From positions 1 through 33,284 of the forward strand of contig JAFXVT010000040.1 of the NCBI GenBank assembly GCA_017534835.1: 33,284 nt of DNA, written 5' to 3'. Source of the stretch: Ruminococcus sp. (GTDB lineage Bacteria > Bacillota > Clostridia > Oscillospirales > Ruminococcaceae). A program made the position numbers and the translations under genes. Numbering within the stretch: the stretch's first letter is position 1; every line of letters starts with the position of its first letter. Under the pieces are notes generated by a model that made no database searches, was not told the origin of the DNA, and was given only the letters and a program-made list of their open reading frames with translations. Positions 7,097 to 14,234 of this stretch are shown piece by piece.

Positions 7097-8377
7097 TTAC
7101 GTGAGAGCAGAGGCAGTCAGGTCGCGGAAGGTGAGTGCGTTGTAAGCGCGGACAGCAGCCTCTGAGAAGTCGCTGCATACCGTCGAATACAGCGTCATCA
7201 GCGGAGCGTCCATCGAGATCTTGTCGCCAACCTCGAAATACAGCTCGATACCGGCAGTCGGGTCTATATTGTCATCCTTTTCTATCCTGCCTGCTCCGAG
7301 CAGGAGCGAAGCCATTCCGAGCTCCTCCGCGTTCACGGATACTATCTCGACATCGCGGCTTGCGCGTATCTCGTGCCTGAATCTCGGCTGCGGAAGAAGA
7401 GAAACATCGTCGCAGATGCGCCCGTCTCCGCCGTGGAGCTCGATAGTCTCCTTCAGCACAGCGAGCGCCCTGCCGGAGGAGATAGCCTCCTTCGCCATTC
7501 TCTCACACTCGCCGAAGGTGCCCTTTCCTGCAAGCTCGAGCAGATTTGCGGTCAGCTCGATGCAGACGTCATAGAGTCTGCCCTTCACCTTGCCCTGAAG
7601 CACCTCGACAGCCTCCCTGACTTCGATAGCGTTGCCGATACAGCTTCCGAGCGGACTGTCCATATCAGTCACGAGAGCGCGGCACTTCTTGCCGGCAGCA
7701 TCGCCGACACGCTCCATAAGGTCCGCGAGCTTGCGTGCCTCGAGGTTTGTTTTCATAAATGCTCCCGAGCCGCATTTTACGTCAAGGAGCAGAATATCAG
7801 CGTTGAGGGCGAGCTTCTTGCTCATAATGCTCGCACATATAAGAGGTATACTGTCGACAGTTCCCGTAGCGTTGCGGAGAGCGTATATCTTCTTATCCGC
7901 CGGACATAGAGTTCCGCTCTGTGAGATTATCGAGAAGCCGGTCTTGTTCACGATACCGGCGAATTCCTCGAACGGCAGCTCTGTACGGTAACCGGCAATG
8001 CTCTCGAGCTTGTCTATCGTGCCGCCGGTGTGACCGAGTCCCTTTCCGGACATCTTCGGCACATGAACGCCGCAGGCTGCCGCTGCCGGACCGATGATGA
8101 AGCTCGTCTTGTCGCCGACACCGCCGGTGCTGTGCTTGTCGGCTGTAACACCGTTGATGCTGCTCATATCGAGAATGTCGCCGCTGTCACGCATAGCCGT
8201 CGTAAGGGCGACAGTTTCGTGCTCGGTCAGACCGTTCAGACAGACCGCCATAAGCCACGATGACATCTGATAATCCGGTATCTCCCCGTTCGTATAGCCG
8301 TTCACAACGTAGGAGATCTCCTCGTCGGACAGGGGGATAGCACGTTTTGTCTTATTGATTATATCGATTATGTTCAA
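7097..8377 (-). CDS. deoA: Pyrimidine-nucleoside (thymidine) phosphorylase
   Basis: Cytosolic salvage enzyme: thymidine or uridine plus phosphate gives the free base and (deoxy)ribose 1-phosphate. 426 residues, normal for the family. The family signature SGKGLGHTGGTIDKLES lies at about 109-125, and the phosphate-binding KHSTGGVGDKTS at about 81-92. The start is a TTG at 8377: AGGAGGTG lies six bases before it and the protein then begins MNIIDIINKTKRA as in homologues. The longer frame to 8416 has no ribosome site. Firmicute members usually accept both uridine and thymidine; sequence alone does not settle the substrate. Its own promoter is at 8442-8470. No deoxyribose-phosphate aldolase or cytidine deaminase gene lies next to it. 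Confidence 0.93.
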   Translation of the reverse strand: MNIIDIINKTKRAIPLSDEEISYVVNGYTNGEIPDYQMSSWLMAVCLNGLTEHETVALTTAMRDSGDILDMSSINGVTADKHSTGGVGDKTSFIIGPAAAACGVHVPKMSGKGLGHTGGTIDKLESIAGYRTELPFEEFAGIVNKTGFSIISQSGTLCPADKKIYALRNATGTVDSIPLICASIMSKKLALNADILLLDVKCGSGAFMKTNLEARKLADLMERVGDAAGKKCRALVTDMDSPLGSCIGNAIEVREAVEVLQGKVKGRLYDVCIELTANLLELAGKGTFGECERMAKEAISSGRALAVLKETIELHGGDGRICDDVSLLPQPRFRHEIRASRDVEIVSVNAEELGMASLLLGAGRIEKDDNIDPTAGIELYFEVGDKISMDAPLMTLYSTVCSDFSEAAVRAYNALTFRDLTASALT

Positions 8378-8441
8378 TATTTTCACCTCCTGTGTTATCG
8401 TACCGCACAAAGTCACGTTCTGATCTGTGCTTTACAATTAT

Positions 8442-8470
8442 ATTTTAGCACATCTTTTCAAAAAAATCAA
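8442..8470 (-). promoter_or_regulatory. Sigma-A promoter of the deoA-like gene
   Basis: Minus strand TTGATT (8465-8470), 17-nt spacer, TAAAAT (8442-8447). The predicted leader is about 60 nt. Confidence 0.65.
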
Positions 8471-8542
8471 CTGTTCGGGGAAAATTTTTAGCACCCGACC
8501 TCAGTATACATTTAAAATGCACTGCAACCGCCGCTTCGTGGG

Positions 8543-8797
8543 CTATATGTACCGAACGATTATCATCGCCGCGACGAACGGAGCTCCGAGCACGGTGCTT
8601 CCGCAGACATTGAACAGATTCAGCGGAAGCTGCGCACCGAACGCTCCGCCGAAAAAGTTGACGAACACAAGCGCCGCAAGACCCGTTGCGCTCCCGAATA
8701 ACGCCGAAAGCAGCTTGTGCCTCCGCCGGACGTAGTACACAGCCATTGCCGCGGCAGCCGCTCCGCACAGAAGATAGAATATCACCGACGTATCCAT
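8543..8797 (-). CDS. BofA-like small membrane protein
   Basis: 84 residues, two or three membrane segments (about 6-22, 31-50 and 62-82). The C-terminal half (LVFVNFFGG...LPLNLFNVCGSTVLGAPFVAAMII) resembles BofA, the membrane protein that restrains pro-sigma-K processing by SpoIVFB in Bacillus: a conserved Asn/Gly segment, then LPLN, then a hydrophobic stretch with a Gly-x-Pro. It starts at the ATG at 8797 after GGTGGTGA. Last gene of a four-gene minus-strand operon of small proteins, 15 bp after its neighbour. The family call rests on pattern only; a generic membrane protein is the alternative. Confidence 0.55.
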   Translation of the reverse strand: MDTSVIFYLLCGAAAAAMAVYYVRRRHKLLSALFGSATGLAALVFVNFFGGAFGAQLPLNLFNVCGSTVLGAPFVAAMIIVRYI

Positions 8798-8812
8798 TCA
8801 TTCACCACCGTT

Positions 8813-9103
8813 CTAAAGCAGGATATATCCGAGCGCGATGACGAGCCTGATGTCGCCGCCCTCCTTCAGAAGCAGGAACAGCAGCGCCGCTATCAGGAGC
8901 GTGTCGCTGTCGATACCGTCAGGGAGCAGACCGCCCGGCAGCAGTCCGCCGAACAGGTCACCGCGGCGCTTTCTCTGCGTACCGCTGCCGGAAGCAGGCT
9001 TTTCCGGCTCCGGCAATGGCGGAGGTACAGGAGGCAGATCCGCCTCCTTCAGAACCTGCGGCTCCCATTGTCCGCGCATATTTCCGCTGCCGTAAACGGA
9101 CAT
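8813..9103 (-). CDS. Pro-rich small protein with C-terminal membrane segment
   Basis: 96 residues. The N-terminus is polar, followed by a Pro-rich stretch (about 24-36, PPVPPPLPEPEKP), a basic patch (QRKRRGD), a Gly/Leu-rich stretch, and the conserved-looking tail IDSDTLLIAALLFLLLKEGGD followed by a hydrophobic end. The tail pattern (D-D-T-L-hydrophobic-KEGGD) recurs in small Clostridia proteins of unknown function, as far as I recall. AGGAGGTGG precedes the ATG at 9103. It lies between an acidic-linker protein and the BofA-like gene. Function unknown. Confidence 0.65.
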   Translation of the reverse strand: MSVYGSGNMRGQWEPQVLKEADLPPVPPPLPEPEKPASGSGTQRKRRGDLFGGLLPGGLLPDGIDSDTLLIAALLFLLLKEGGDIRLVIALGYILL

Positions 9104-9141
9104 ACCACCACCTCCTCTTTCGCTCGGCTATTCTCCGGAAG

Positions 9142-9513
9142 TCATATCATATCCTTCAGCAAGCCGCTCTCCTTCGCCATATTCCACACAGCTATGAGCT
9201 TCAGCAGCTTTACCGCCCTGTCCACGCGCTTCTGCTTCTCCTCACCAAGGTGCGGCTTCAGTGCGAGCAGCAGGTCAGCATTCTTGTCGCGCTGAGTGAA
9301 GGCTCCGGCAAGGCTCGTCAGCTTGAGTATCGTCTCTATATCGGGCATACCGCCGCTGTCCGAAGGCTCCTCCGAAGCGGCAGTCTCCTCTCCTCCGGTA
9401 TCCTCCGTGCCGCCCTCGGTGCCCGACATAAACATCTTCGCGAGCTCGGACAGCTGCCGGACGCTCTCCTCGTCCGAGAGCAGCCCGGATACCTTATCCA
9501 TAACATCATCCAT
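9142..9513 (-). CDS. Uncharacterised helical protein with acidic linker
   Basis: 123 residues, soluble. Two helical ends (1-30 and 58-123) are joined by a low-complexity Gly/Glu/Ser/Thr linker (about 31-57). The C-terminal part (LLLALKPHLGEEKQKRVDRAVKLLKLIAVW) is amphipathic and looks like the conserved core. Its ATG at 9513 shares one base with the stop codon of the upstream gene (TAATG), so translation is probably coupled. A GGCGGA site precedes it. Function unknown; position in the operon suggests a shared role with the BofA-like gene. Confidence 0.7.
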   Translation of the reverse strand: MDDVMDKVSGLLSDEESVRQLSELAKMFMSGTEGGTEDTGGEETAASEEPSDSGGMPDIETILKLTSLAGAFTQRDKNADLLLALKPHLGEEKQKRVDRAVKLLKLIAVWNMAKESGLLKDMI

Positions 9514-9773
9514 TATTTTCCGCCCGAGAGCTTCTTATACAGTGCCTTTGCCTGAGGAGTGCTCATCATCTTCTCTACGAGCTGCGGATTGTTCACCGCC
9601 TGACGGAACCTTGCCGCATCGCTTCCGCTCATCGCCGAGAGCGCACTGTCGAATTTTCCGGCTTCGAGCTCGCTTTTCAGCGTATCTGCCGGAACACCTA
9701 TCTTCTTGCTCACGGCATTGAGAAGTCCGCTGAGCTTATCTGGGTCTATCCTGTTGTTACTGCTGTTGTTCAT
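9513..9773 (-). CDS. Uncharacterised small helical protein
   Basis: 86 residues, first gene of the four-gene operon. Asn/Ser-rich start (MNNSSNNR), then an all-helical sequence with a middle 'KFDSALSAMSGSDAARFRQAV' and an end 'MMSTPQAKALYKKLSGGK'. The start is the ATG at 9773, five bases after GGAGG; the longer frame to 9785 uses a GTG that is part of the ribosome site. No membrane segment. Function unknown. Confidence 0.7.
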   Translation of the reverse strand: MNNSSNNRIDPDKLSGLLNAVSKKIGVPADTLKSELEAGKFDSALSAMSGSDAARFRQAVNNPQLVEKMMSTPQAKALYKKLSGGK

Positions 9774-9810
9774 CTTTTCCTCCACTCTGCCGGAAATATC
9801 CTCTCCGGAC

Positions 9811-9839
9811 TTGAAATTCTCAGTGAAAACCTGTATAAT
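9811..9839 (+). promoter_or_regulatory. Sigma-A promoter of the YfcE-like gene
   Basis: TTGAAA (9811-9816), 17-nt spacer, TATAAT (9834-9839). The predicted start is about 38 nt before the ATG. The same 110-bp gap must also hold the minus-strand promoter of the small-protein operon, which I could not place with confidence. Confidence 0.7.
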
Positions 9840-9884
9840 ATAATAGTAGCATAAACAAGCCCTTGACGTAAAAGGAGGTAGTCA

Positions 9885-10370
9885 ATGCGTATCATCGTTA
9901 TCTCTGACACACACGGCAACTACAGAGCTCTCTCGTCCGTTTTCACCAGAAACGGAGACGCCGACTGGTTCATTCATCTCGGCGACGGCGAGAAAGACCT
10001 CGACCACTTCATCCTCGACCACCCCGAATTAGCATCAAAGATGCTCCACGCGAGCGGAAACTGTGATATCGGCAGTCTCAGCCCCGGATACGTTGTCCTC
10101 CCGCTTCCGTTCGGACACAAGATATTCGCCACTCACGGGCATATCTTCAACGTAAAGGGCGGACTCGAAAAGCTCGTCAGCCGCGCAAAGAGCTTCGGCT
10201 GCGACATCGCCCTCTACGGACACACGCACGTCCGCTATAACAAGTATGAGGACGGTATGTACGTGATGAATCCCGGAAGTGCTTCGTGTCCTCACGACGG
10301 CACAAGACCCTCGTTCGGCACTATCGATATCTCGGACGCCGGCGTTCTCCTCAACATCGCTGATGTATGA
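9885..10370 (+). CDS. YfcE/MJ0936-type metallophosphoesterase
   Basis: 161 residues, cytosolic, two-metal phosphodiesterase fold. Metal ligands in order: SDTHGN (8-13), GDGEKD (33-38), SGNCD (about 57-61), ATHGH (about 83-87) and YGHTH (about 111-115). Length and motif order match the YfcE/MJ0936 family, which hydrolyses model phosphodiesters; the natural substrate is unknown. The ATG at 9885 follows AAGGAGG. The next gene begins 83 bp downstream after an inverted repeat, so co-transcription is possible but not shown. Confidence 0.9.
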   Translation: MRIIVISDTHGNYRALSSVFTRNGDADWFIHLGDGEKDLDHFILDHPELASKMLHASGNCDIGSLSPGYVVLPLPFGHKIFATHGHIFNVKGGLEKLVSRAKSFGCDIALYGHTHVRYNKYEDGMYVMNPGSASCPHDGTRPSFGTIDISDAGVLLNIADV

Positions 10371-10398
10371 TATGCACCGGCGGCGCCGGGCGTTACAG

Positions 10399-10420
10399 GT
10401 CACATAGCATTATATGTGAC
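10399..10420. promoter_or_regulatory. Inverted repeat, possible operator
   Basis: GTCACATA (10399-10406) and TATGTGAC (10413-10420) are perfect inverted halves with a 6-bp centre. No T-run follows, so it is not a typical terminator. It lies about 20 bp before the ribosome site of the next gene. It could be a regulator site or an mRNA hairpin. The TGTGA/TCACA half-sites resemble CRP/FNR-type sites, but no such regulator is in the window. Confidence 0.4.
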
Positions 10421-10453
10421 ACCACCCGAAATATATGACCGGAGGTGACAGCC

Positions 10454-11005
10454 TTGGACAGCAATGAAATGACAAAAAACCGCGCAGCCCTGAACAAATG
10501 CAACAGAGTATACAACTCCGTTTCAGGCTTCTATGTCATCGGCTGCGTATGCTATGCAGGCATCGCAATGTATCTCACGCTCGTGACTTGCGTTGTCAAC
10601 GGTACATACCTCTTCCTTGACGGTCCGTTTTTCAAGGGAGCAGTGCTCGCTGCCGGATTTCTCGGCACATACAGGAAGAACAATATCCTCGCGCTGCTCG
10701 CACCTTTGATAATGTTCATCAACACCGCGGTTTTCTGGAATGCGGACAACCTTTTCGACATCTTCTGGGGAAGTGTCATACATATAAAGATCAATGCCCT
10801 GTTCCTTATCGCTTCGGTGATACTCGCCGCGGCTACGGTCATCGCAAATTCAAAGTATCACTACCTTGAGCAGCAGCCGGGATTTCCGCAGTTCAGCGAG
10901 ATATTCGAGCAGCAGAAGACCGGCAGACTGGAATACGGTATGTCCTATGAGGAACGCGCAGCGGAGCTGAAAAAGACCGCACGCTCGGAAATGGACGAGC
11001 TGTAA
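10454..11005 (+). CDS. Polytopic membrane protein of unknown function
   Basis: 183 residues with four or five membrane segments (about 25-52, 57-70, 76-92, 95-108 and 115-135) and a cytosolic helical tail of about 45 residues (PGFPQFSEIFEQQ... to ...SEMDEL). The TTG at 10454 follows GGAGG by eight bases; the upstream GTG at 10445 is part of the ribosome site. Several Cys lie in the first membrane region. I recognise no family. Confidence 0.75.
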   Translation: MDSNEMTKNRAALNKCNRVYNSVSGFYVIGCVCYAGIAMYLTLVTCVVNGTYLFLDGPFFKGAVLAAGFLGTYRKNNILALLAPLIMFINTAVFWNADNLFDIFWGSVIHIKINALFLIASVILAAATVIANSKYHYLEQQPGFPQFSEIFEQQKTGRLEYGMSYEERAAELKKTARSEMDEL

Positions 11006-11050
11006 AAGCGATGGTGAATAACAGTAACGCGGTCGATGAGTTACAAAAAC

Positions 11051-11176
11051 AAATGACGTTCAGAGGGGAGCCCCCTCTGGCTGTTTCGCAGGTTACCGAA
11101 ATGCGCCGTGAGTTTACGGCTCGGTAGCCTGCTTTTTCAGCCAAGGGACAGCCTGTTGTTTCTGAACGTCATTTTT
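11051..11176 (+). repeat. Hairpin repeat family, copy A, framed by 14-bp inverted repeats
   Basis: Outer stem AAATGACGTTCAGA (11051-11064) with TCTGAACGTCATTT (11161-11174), perfect over 14 bp. Inside are a mini-hairpin GGGGAGCCCC, P2 TGGCTG (11078-11083) with CAGCCA (11138-11143), P3 GCAGGTTACCGA (11088-11099) with TCGGTAGCCTGC (11121-11132, one U-G pair), and a CCGT/ACGG loop stem. T-runs follow P3 and the outer stem. It sits between converging genes and touches the stop codon of the minus-strand gene, so it may serve as a two-way terminator. Copies B (28738-29207) and C (21372-21454) share the inner part. Confidence 0.75.
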
Positions 11177-12110
11177 ATTTATATTCCTTGTATACCGGCA
11201 CCGGATACGCTTTGTACGGAGCACGCCCGTACATATGGAGGTCATCGCTGAGGAAATGCCTGTACGAAGGCGAAGAATAGCCGTCGGACGCATCGTATAC
11301 GTCGCAGGCGATGTCCACGAGCTTCCACGAATCCTCGAACCATACGATATTCCACGCATGACCGGGCTCGTCGCCGAGACTCTTGTCGAATGTGCCGATG
11401 ACGACTGCGCACTTTATCCCCGAAAGGTCGCACAGATACTTGAAGGCGTATGCGTAGCCGTCGCAGACCGCGAATTTGTTTATGAGCGCGCTGTATACCG
11501 TGTGCGAGCCGGCAGAAACGTCCATATCATACGTTCCGCGGCAGAGCCGGTCATGTATCGCGCGGAGCTTTTCCTCGTCGGAGAGGTCGGCTATCGACGC
11601 GGTGAAATTCTCGCTGACGGTCTTTACGTCACGCCGCTTCATCACTGCGAGCTCAAGTGTATCCGCCTCCTCGCGCCGATAGGCGAAAACGCGGTAGCGT
11701 CCGCCGCTTTTCGGTATCTTCTCGATACGTATATCACAGTTCGCGAGTATCTCGCTCTCAAGCGGATGGTCCATAATATAGCAGGTCATCGCTGTGAGGG
11801 CGTCCTTCAGCAGGAAGTCCATATAGTCGCCCTTATACTCATATATGAGCACCTCATCAGATGGACTTTTCAGCGATCTGCCGATAGTTTCATACATCTC
11901 AGCCTGAAGCTTGTCGAGCGTATCCCTGTGCTTGTAATCAGCACCTGCGCTCCTTATCCTGCTCACAGGCGCGGCAGGCTCGCGCTCAGCAGGAGGCTCG
12001 GGCTCTCCGCAGGCGGTAAGCAGTACAAAAAAGACTGTGAGCAGCAATGCTGACAGCCTTCTCACCGCAGGAGCGGAACTTCCCATTTTTATGTTTTTTC
12101 TCAATTTCAT
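11175..12110 (-). CDS. Transglutaminase-like lipoprotein
   Basis: Exported, lipid-anchored protein of 311 residues. The signal sequence ends in a lipobox LLTAC with Cys34. The C-terminal half is a transglutaminase-like (papain-fold) domain with the complete triad: Cys216 in AVCDGYA, His251 in GHAWNIV and Asp266 in KLVDIACD. Similar bacterial domains act as cysteine proteases or have unknown substrates. Residues about 60-190 form a separate alpha/beta region. Start choice: the ATG at 12110 has GAGG nine bases upstream; an ATG at 12125 lies only about 10 nt from the predicted transcription start. Its stop overlaps the edge of repeat copy A. Confidence 0.85.
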   Translation of the reverse strand: MKLRKNIKMGSSAPAVRRLSALLLTVFFVLLTACGEPEPPAEREPAAPVSRIRSAGADYKHRDTLDKLQAEMYETIGRSLKSPSDEVLIYEYKGDYMDFLLKDALTAMTCYIMDHPLESEILANCDIRIEKIPKSGGRYRVFAYRREEADTLELAVMKRRDVKTVSENFTASIADLSDEEKLRAIHDRLCRGTYDMDVSAGSHTVYSALINKFAVCDGYAYAFKYLCDLSGIKCAVVIGTFDKSLGDEPGHAWNIVWFEDSWKLVDIACDVYDASDGYSSPSYRHFLSDDLHMYGRAPYKAYPVPVYKEYK

Positions 12111-12141
12111 CAGAAACAGCCTCATTTACTCTTATACTATA

Positions 12142-12170
12142 ATTATAACTGAGCAGCTGTGCAAAGTCAA
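12142..12170 (-). promoter_or_regulatory. Sigma-A promoter of the transglutaminase-like gene
   Basis: Minus strand TTGACT (12165-12170), 17-nt spacer, TATAAT (12142-12147). Near consensus. Confidence 0.75.
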
Positions 12171-12250
12171 CAGCCTCACAAATGAAAAATCGACGAATTT
12201 CGCGGCGTTTCCGTGCCGTTTTTTATGCAGTCGATGTCCGTCCTGCGGCA

Positions 12251-12279
12251 TTGACAAAAACGCGCATTTCTGATAAAAT
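12251..12279 (+). promoter_or_regulatory. Sigma-A promoter of the Fur-family gene
   Basis: TTGACA (12251-12256), 17-nt spacer, TAAAAT (12274-12279). I see no clear Fur, Zur or PerR box around it. Confidence 0.75.
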
Positions 12280-12320
12280 AAAAACGATAATACAAGGAAT
12301 ACTCACCTCTGGAGGGAATA

Positions 12321-12749
12321 ATGAAACGGGACACCGGCTATAATACAAAACAGAAGGAAAAGCTCGTGGATTACCTCGTCCGCAACAAGGAAAAACACAC
12401 GAACGTGCAGGAGATAAGCGCCTACCTCGCATCTGAGGGCTCTCCGCTCGGAACAGCCACGATATACCGCCAGCTCGACAAGCTCGTCGAATCCGGACTT
12501 GTGCGCAAATTCGTCATCGATGGGAAAATGGGCGCGTGCTATCAGTACATCGAGAACACCGAGGAATGCCGCGAGCACTTCCACCTGAAATGCCTGAAAT
12601 GCGGCAAGCTCATACATCTCAACTGCGACCACCTTATGGGCATAAACGAGCACATAGCCGAACACCACGGCTTCATCATCGACCCGTCACAGACCGTTTT
12701 CTACGGCGTCTGCGCAGAGTGCTCAGCCGGGTCCGACGAGCAGGTGTAG
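12321..12749 (+). CDS. Fur-family metal-dependent transcriptional regulator
   Basis: 142 residues. N-terminal winged helix (about 8-80) with the family pattern GTATIYRQLDKLVESGLVRKF. The C-terminal dimer domain has the metal-binding stretch HFHLKCLKCGKLIHLNCDH (about 89-107), where the first CxxC forms half of the structural zinc site. The C-terminal CxxC is GVCAEC (about 133-138). Whether it responds to iron, zinc or peroxide cannot be told; the His-rich end (NEHIAEHHGF) is shared by Fur, Zur and PerR. GGAGGG precedes the ATG. No metal transporter is nearby. Confidence 0.92.
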   Translation: MKRDTGYNTKQKEKLVDYLVRNKEKHTNVQEISAYLASEGSPLGTATIYRQLDKLVESGLVRKFVIDGKMGACYQYIENTEECREHFHLKCLKCGKLIHLNCDHLMGINEHIAEHHGFIIDPSQTVFYGVCAECSAGSDEQV

Positions 12750-12832
12750 ATCCTCACCTCGTCCGTTTCGGGCAGCGACAACTTCTGTGTACCGGCTGAC
12801 GGAACATATATCTTCATATCCTCATCGCTCAT
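12701..12832 (-). CDS. Candidate 43-residue protein, antisense to the end of the Fur-family gene
   Basis: Short frame MSDEDMKIYVPS... to ...AEHSAQTP with a good ribosome site (GAGGTGATAGCA before the ATG at 12832) and a TATAAT at 12851-12856 just upstream. The last 49 bp overlap the Fur-family gene tail to tail. The beginning (MKIYVPSAGTQKLSLPETDEVRIY) has a plausible beta-strand pattern. There is no clear -35. It may be a real small protein or a chance frame; a homologue search of the peptide would decide. Confidence 0.35.
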   Translation of the reverse strand: MSDEDMKIYVPSAGTQKLSLPETDEVRIYTCSSDPAEHSAQTP

Positions 12833-12901
12833 TGCTATCACCTCAGATATATTATACCGCCGGACAGGACTTTTATTCCGGCAAGAAAAGGAACCACACC
12901 T

Positions 12902-13399
12902 ATGCGCTTTATACGTACTCTGCTGTATATCGCCGCCGCGGACGTGCTCGCGCTTTTCATCGGGCTTACGCTCGCAGGCTCTTCAAACCCGCTCATACGT
13001 GTTGTTTCCGCGGTATGCGGAACGGGCATAATGGTCTGTCTTATCGCGAGCTTCGCTCTGAGGACCTCATACAGCGACCTGAAAAACGAACGTGTCACCG
13101 GCAAAAGGACCTCACCTGCCGCTGCCGCAGGAATGGCTGCAACAGCCTCTCTTCCCGGACTTGTCAGCTGGGCGGTGCTGCGGATGACCGCCGGCAGCTC
13201 CTTCGACTTCTATCGCTGGCATAAGCTCATAAACGGCTGGTTTTTGCAGGTATTCAACCTGATCCAGCCCGATGCGAGCTCCTCCGCCCTCACAGACGGA
13301 CAGCTATGGACTATGCTGCCGCTCGCGCTCGTCCCGGGAGCCGTTTTCGCTGCGGCATACCTTCTCGGATACAAGGGCATGATCAAAGAGGAAAAATAA
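12902..13399 (+). CDS. Small polytopic membrane protein, unknown
   Basis: 165 residues with four predicted membrane segments (about 4-24, 31-52, 71-95 and 137-157). A short lumenal or external loop (SSFDFYRWHKLINGWFLQVFNLIQPDASSS) lies between segments 3 and 4. The cytosolic tail is basic (YKGMIKEEK). An AAGGAA site lies about ten bases before the ATG. No family recognised. It may be transcribed with the Fur-family gene, but a 152-bp gap separates them. Confidence 0.65.
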   Translation: MRFIRTLLYIAAADVLALFIGLTLAGSSNPLIRVVSAVCGTGIMVCLIASFALRTSYSDLKNERVTGKRTSPAAAAGMAATASLPGLVSWAVLRMTAGSSFDFYRWHKLINGWFLQVFNLIQPDASSSALTDGQLWTMLPLALVPGAVFAAAYLLGYKGMIKEEK

Positions 13400-13419
13400 G
13401 GCTTTTTTATTGTAAATGC

Positions 13420-13448
13420 TTGACTTATCGTTAATAGTATGTTAAAAT
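13420..13448 (+). promoter_or_regulatory. Sigma-A promoter
   Basis: TTGACT (13420-13425), 17-nt spacer, TAAAAT (13443-13448), 33 bp before the ATG of the zinc-ribbon membrane protein. Confidence 0.75.
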
Positions 13449-13481
13449 ATTGCTGAAAGAAATTTTTGGAGGTCAATCATT

Positions 13482-14168
13482 ATGGCTTTTTGTAAATATT
13501 GCGGAAAAGAACTCGAAGACGGCGAGACCTGCACCTGCAAGCGCTCAAAGAAGCACGCCGGTGACGCTGAAGAGGCACCCACAAGGGAGCGTATCAAAGC
13601 GGACAAGTCTCCCGAGGGCAAGACAAAGGCTATCCTCATAGCTGTCTGTGTATGCGTTGTGCTCGCACTCATCGCTGCACTGGTCATCGTCATTATGGGC
13701 TGGGTAAACGCCTATAAGAAGCCCGTCAAGAATATGATAAAGGGTATAAACCGCGGAAACACAGAGCTCATCGTCGATTCGATGTACACCGACAACGAGG
13801 AGAGCGAGCTCAAGGTAAGAGCTAAGGACAAGGGTCTTGAATGGGAGAGCTATGTAAGCGACAACGACAAGACTATCGACACTATCCGCAAGTCCAAGAA
13901 CATCAAGAAGATAAAGGCTGACATCATCGCCAAGGAGAAGCTCGACGGAAGCAACCTCGCAGACGTTGAGAAGTTCTACAGGAACGGCTACAACGAGGAG
14001 GTCAAGAAGGCTTACCGAGTTGAGGTGAAGTTCACCGTTAAGTACAAGGACGGCGTCAAGACCGAGGACGGCTGGATGACAGTTGCCAAGATAAAGGACA
14101 GCGGCTGGGTATACTGCCCGGAGGGAAGCGACCAGTTCAGCTTTATGGACCTGACAACACTTCTCTGA
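13482..14168 (+). CDS. Zinc-ribbon membrane protein with exported C-terminal domain
   Basis: 228 residues. Begins with a zinc-ribbon (CKYCGKEL...CTC, 4-19), a basic/acidic linker, one membrane segment (about 50-74, KAILIAVCVCVVLALIAALVIVIMG), then a lysine-rich extracytoplasmic domain (about 78-228). The same 'zinc ribbon, TM, small alpha/beta domain' layout is common among Clostridia proteins of unknown function. The outer domain contains KKPVKNMIKGINRGNTELIVDSMY, similar in feel to NTF2-like or DUF4878-type folds, but I cannot confirm this. GGAGG lies nine bases before the ATG. It has its own promoter and terminator. Confidence 0.8.
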   Translation: MAFCKYCGKELEDGETCTCKRSKKHAGDAEEAPTRERIKADKSPEGKTKAILIAVCVCVVLALIAALVIVIMGWVNAYKKPVKNMIKGINRGNTELIVDSMYTDNEESELKVRAKDKGLEWESYVSDNDKTIDTIRKSKNIKKIKADIIAKEKLDGSNLADVEKFYRNGYNEEVKKAYRVEVKFTVKYKDGVKTEDGWMTVAKIKDSGWVYCPEGSDQFSFMDLTTLL

Positions 14169-14190
14169 TAAGAGACAAACGATACCGATT

Positions 14191-14223
14191 GGGGAGCAAT
14201 TAACGATTGCTCCCCTGTTTTTT
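14191..14223 (+). terminator. Rho-independent terminator
   Basis: Perfect 10-bp stem GGGGAGCAAT (14191-14200) / ATTGCTCCCC (14206-14215) followed by TGTTTTTT. It ends the zinc-ribbon membrane gene and lies only 12 bp before the AEC transporter, so the transporter depends on read-through or an unseen promoter. Confidence 0.9.
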
Positions 14224-14234
14224 GGAGTGATACA

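Noticed and set aside
11235-12053. 272-codon plus-strand frame
   Set aside because: Shadow of the transglutaminase-like gene on the other strand, which has the lipobox, catalytic triad, promoter and ribosome site.
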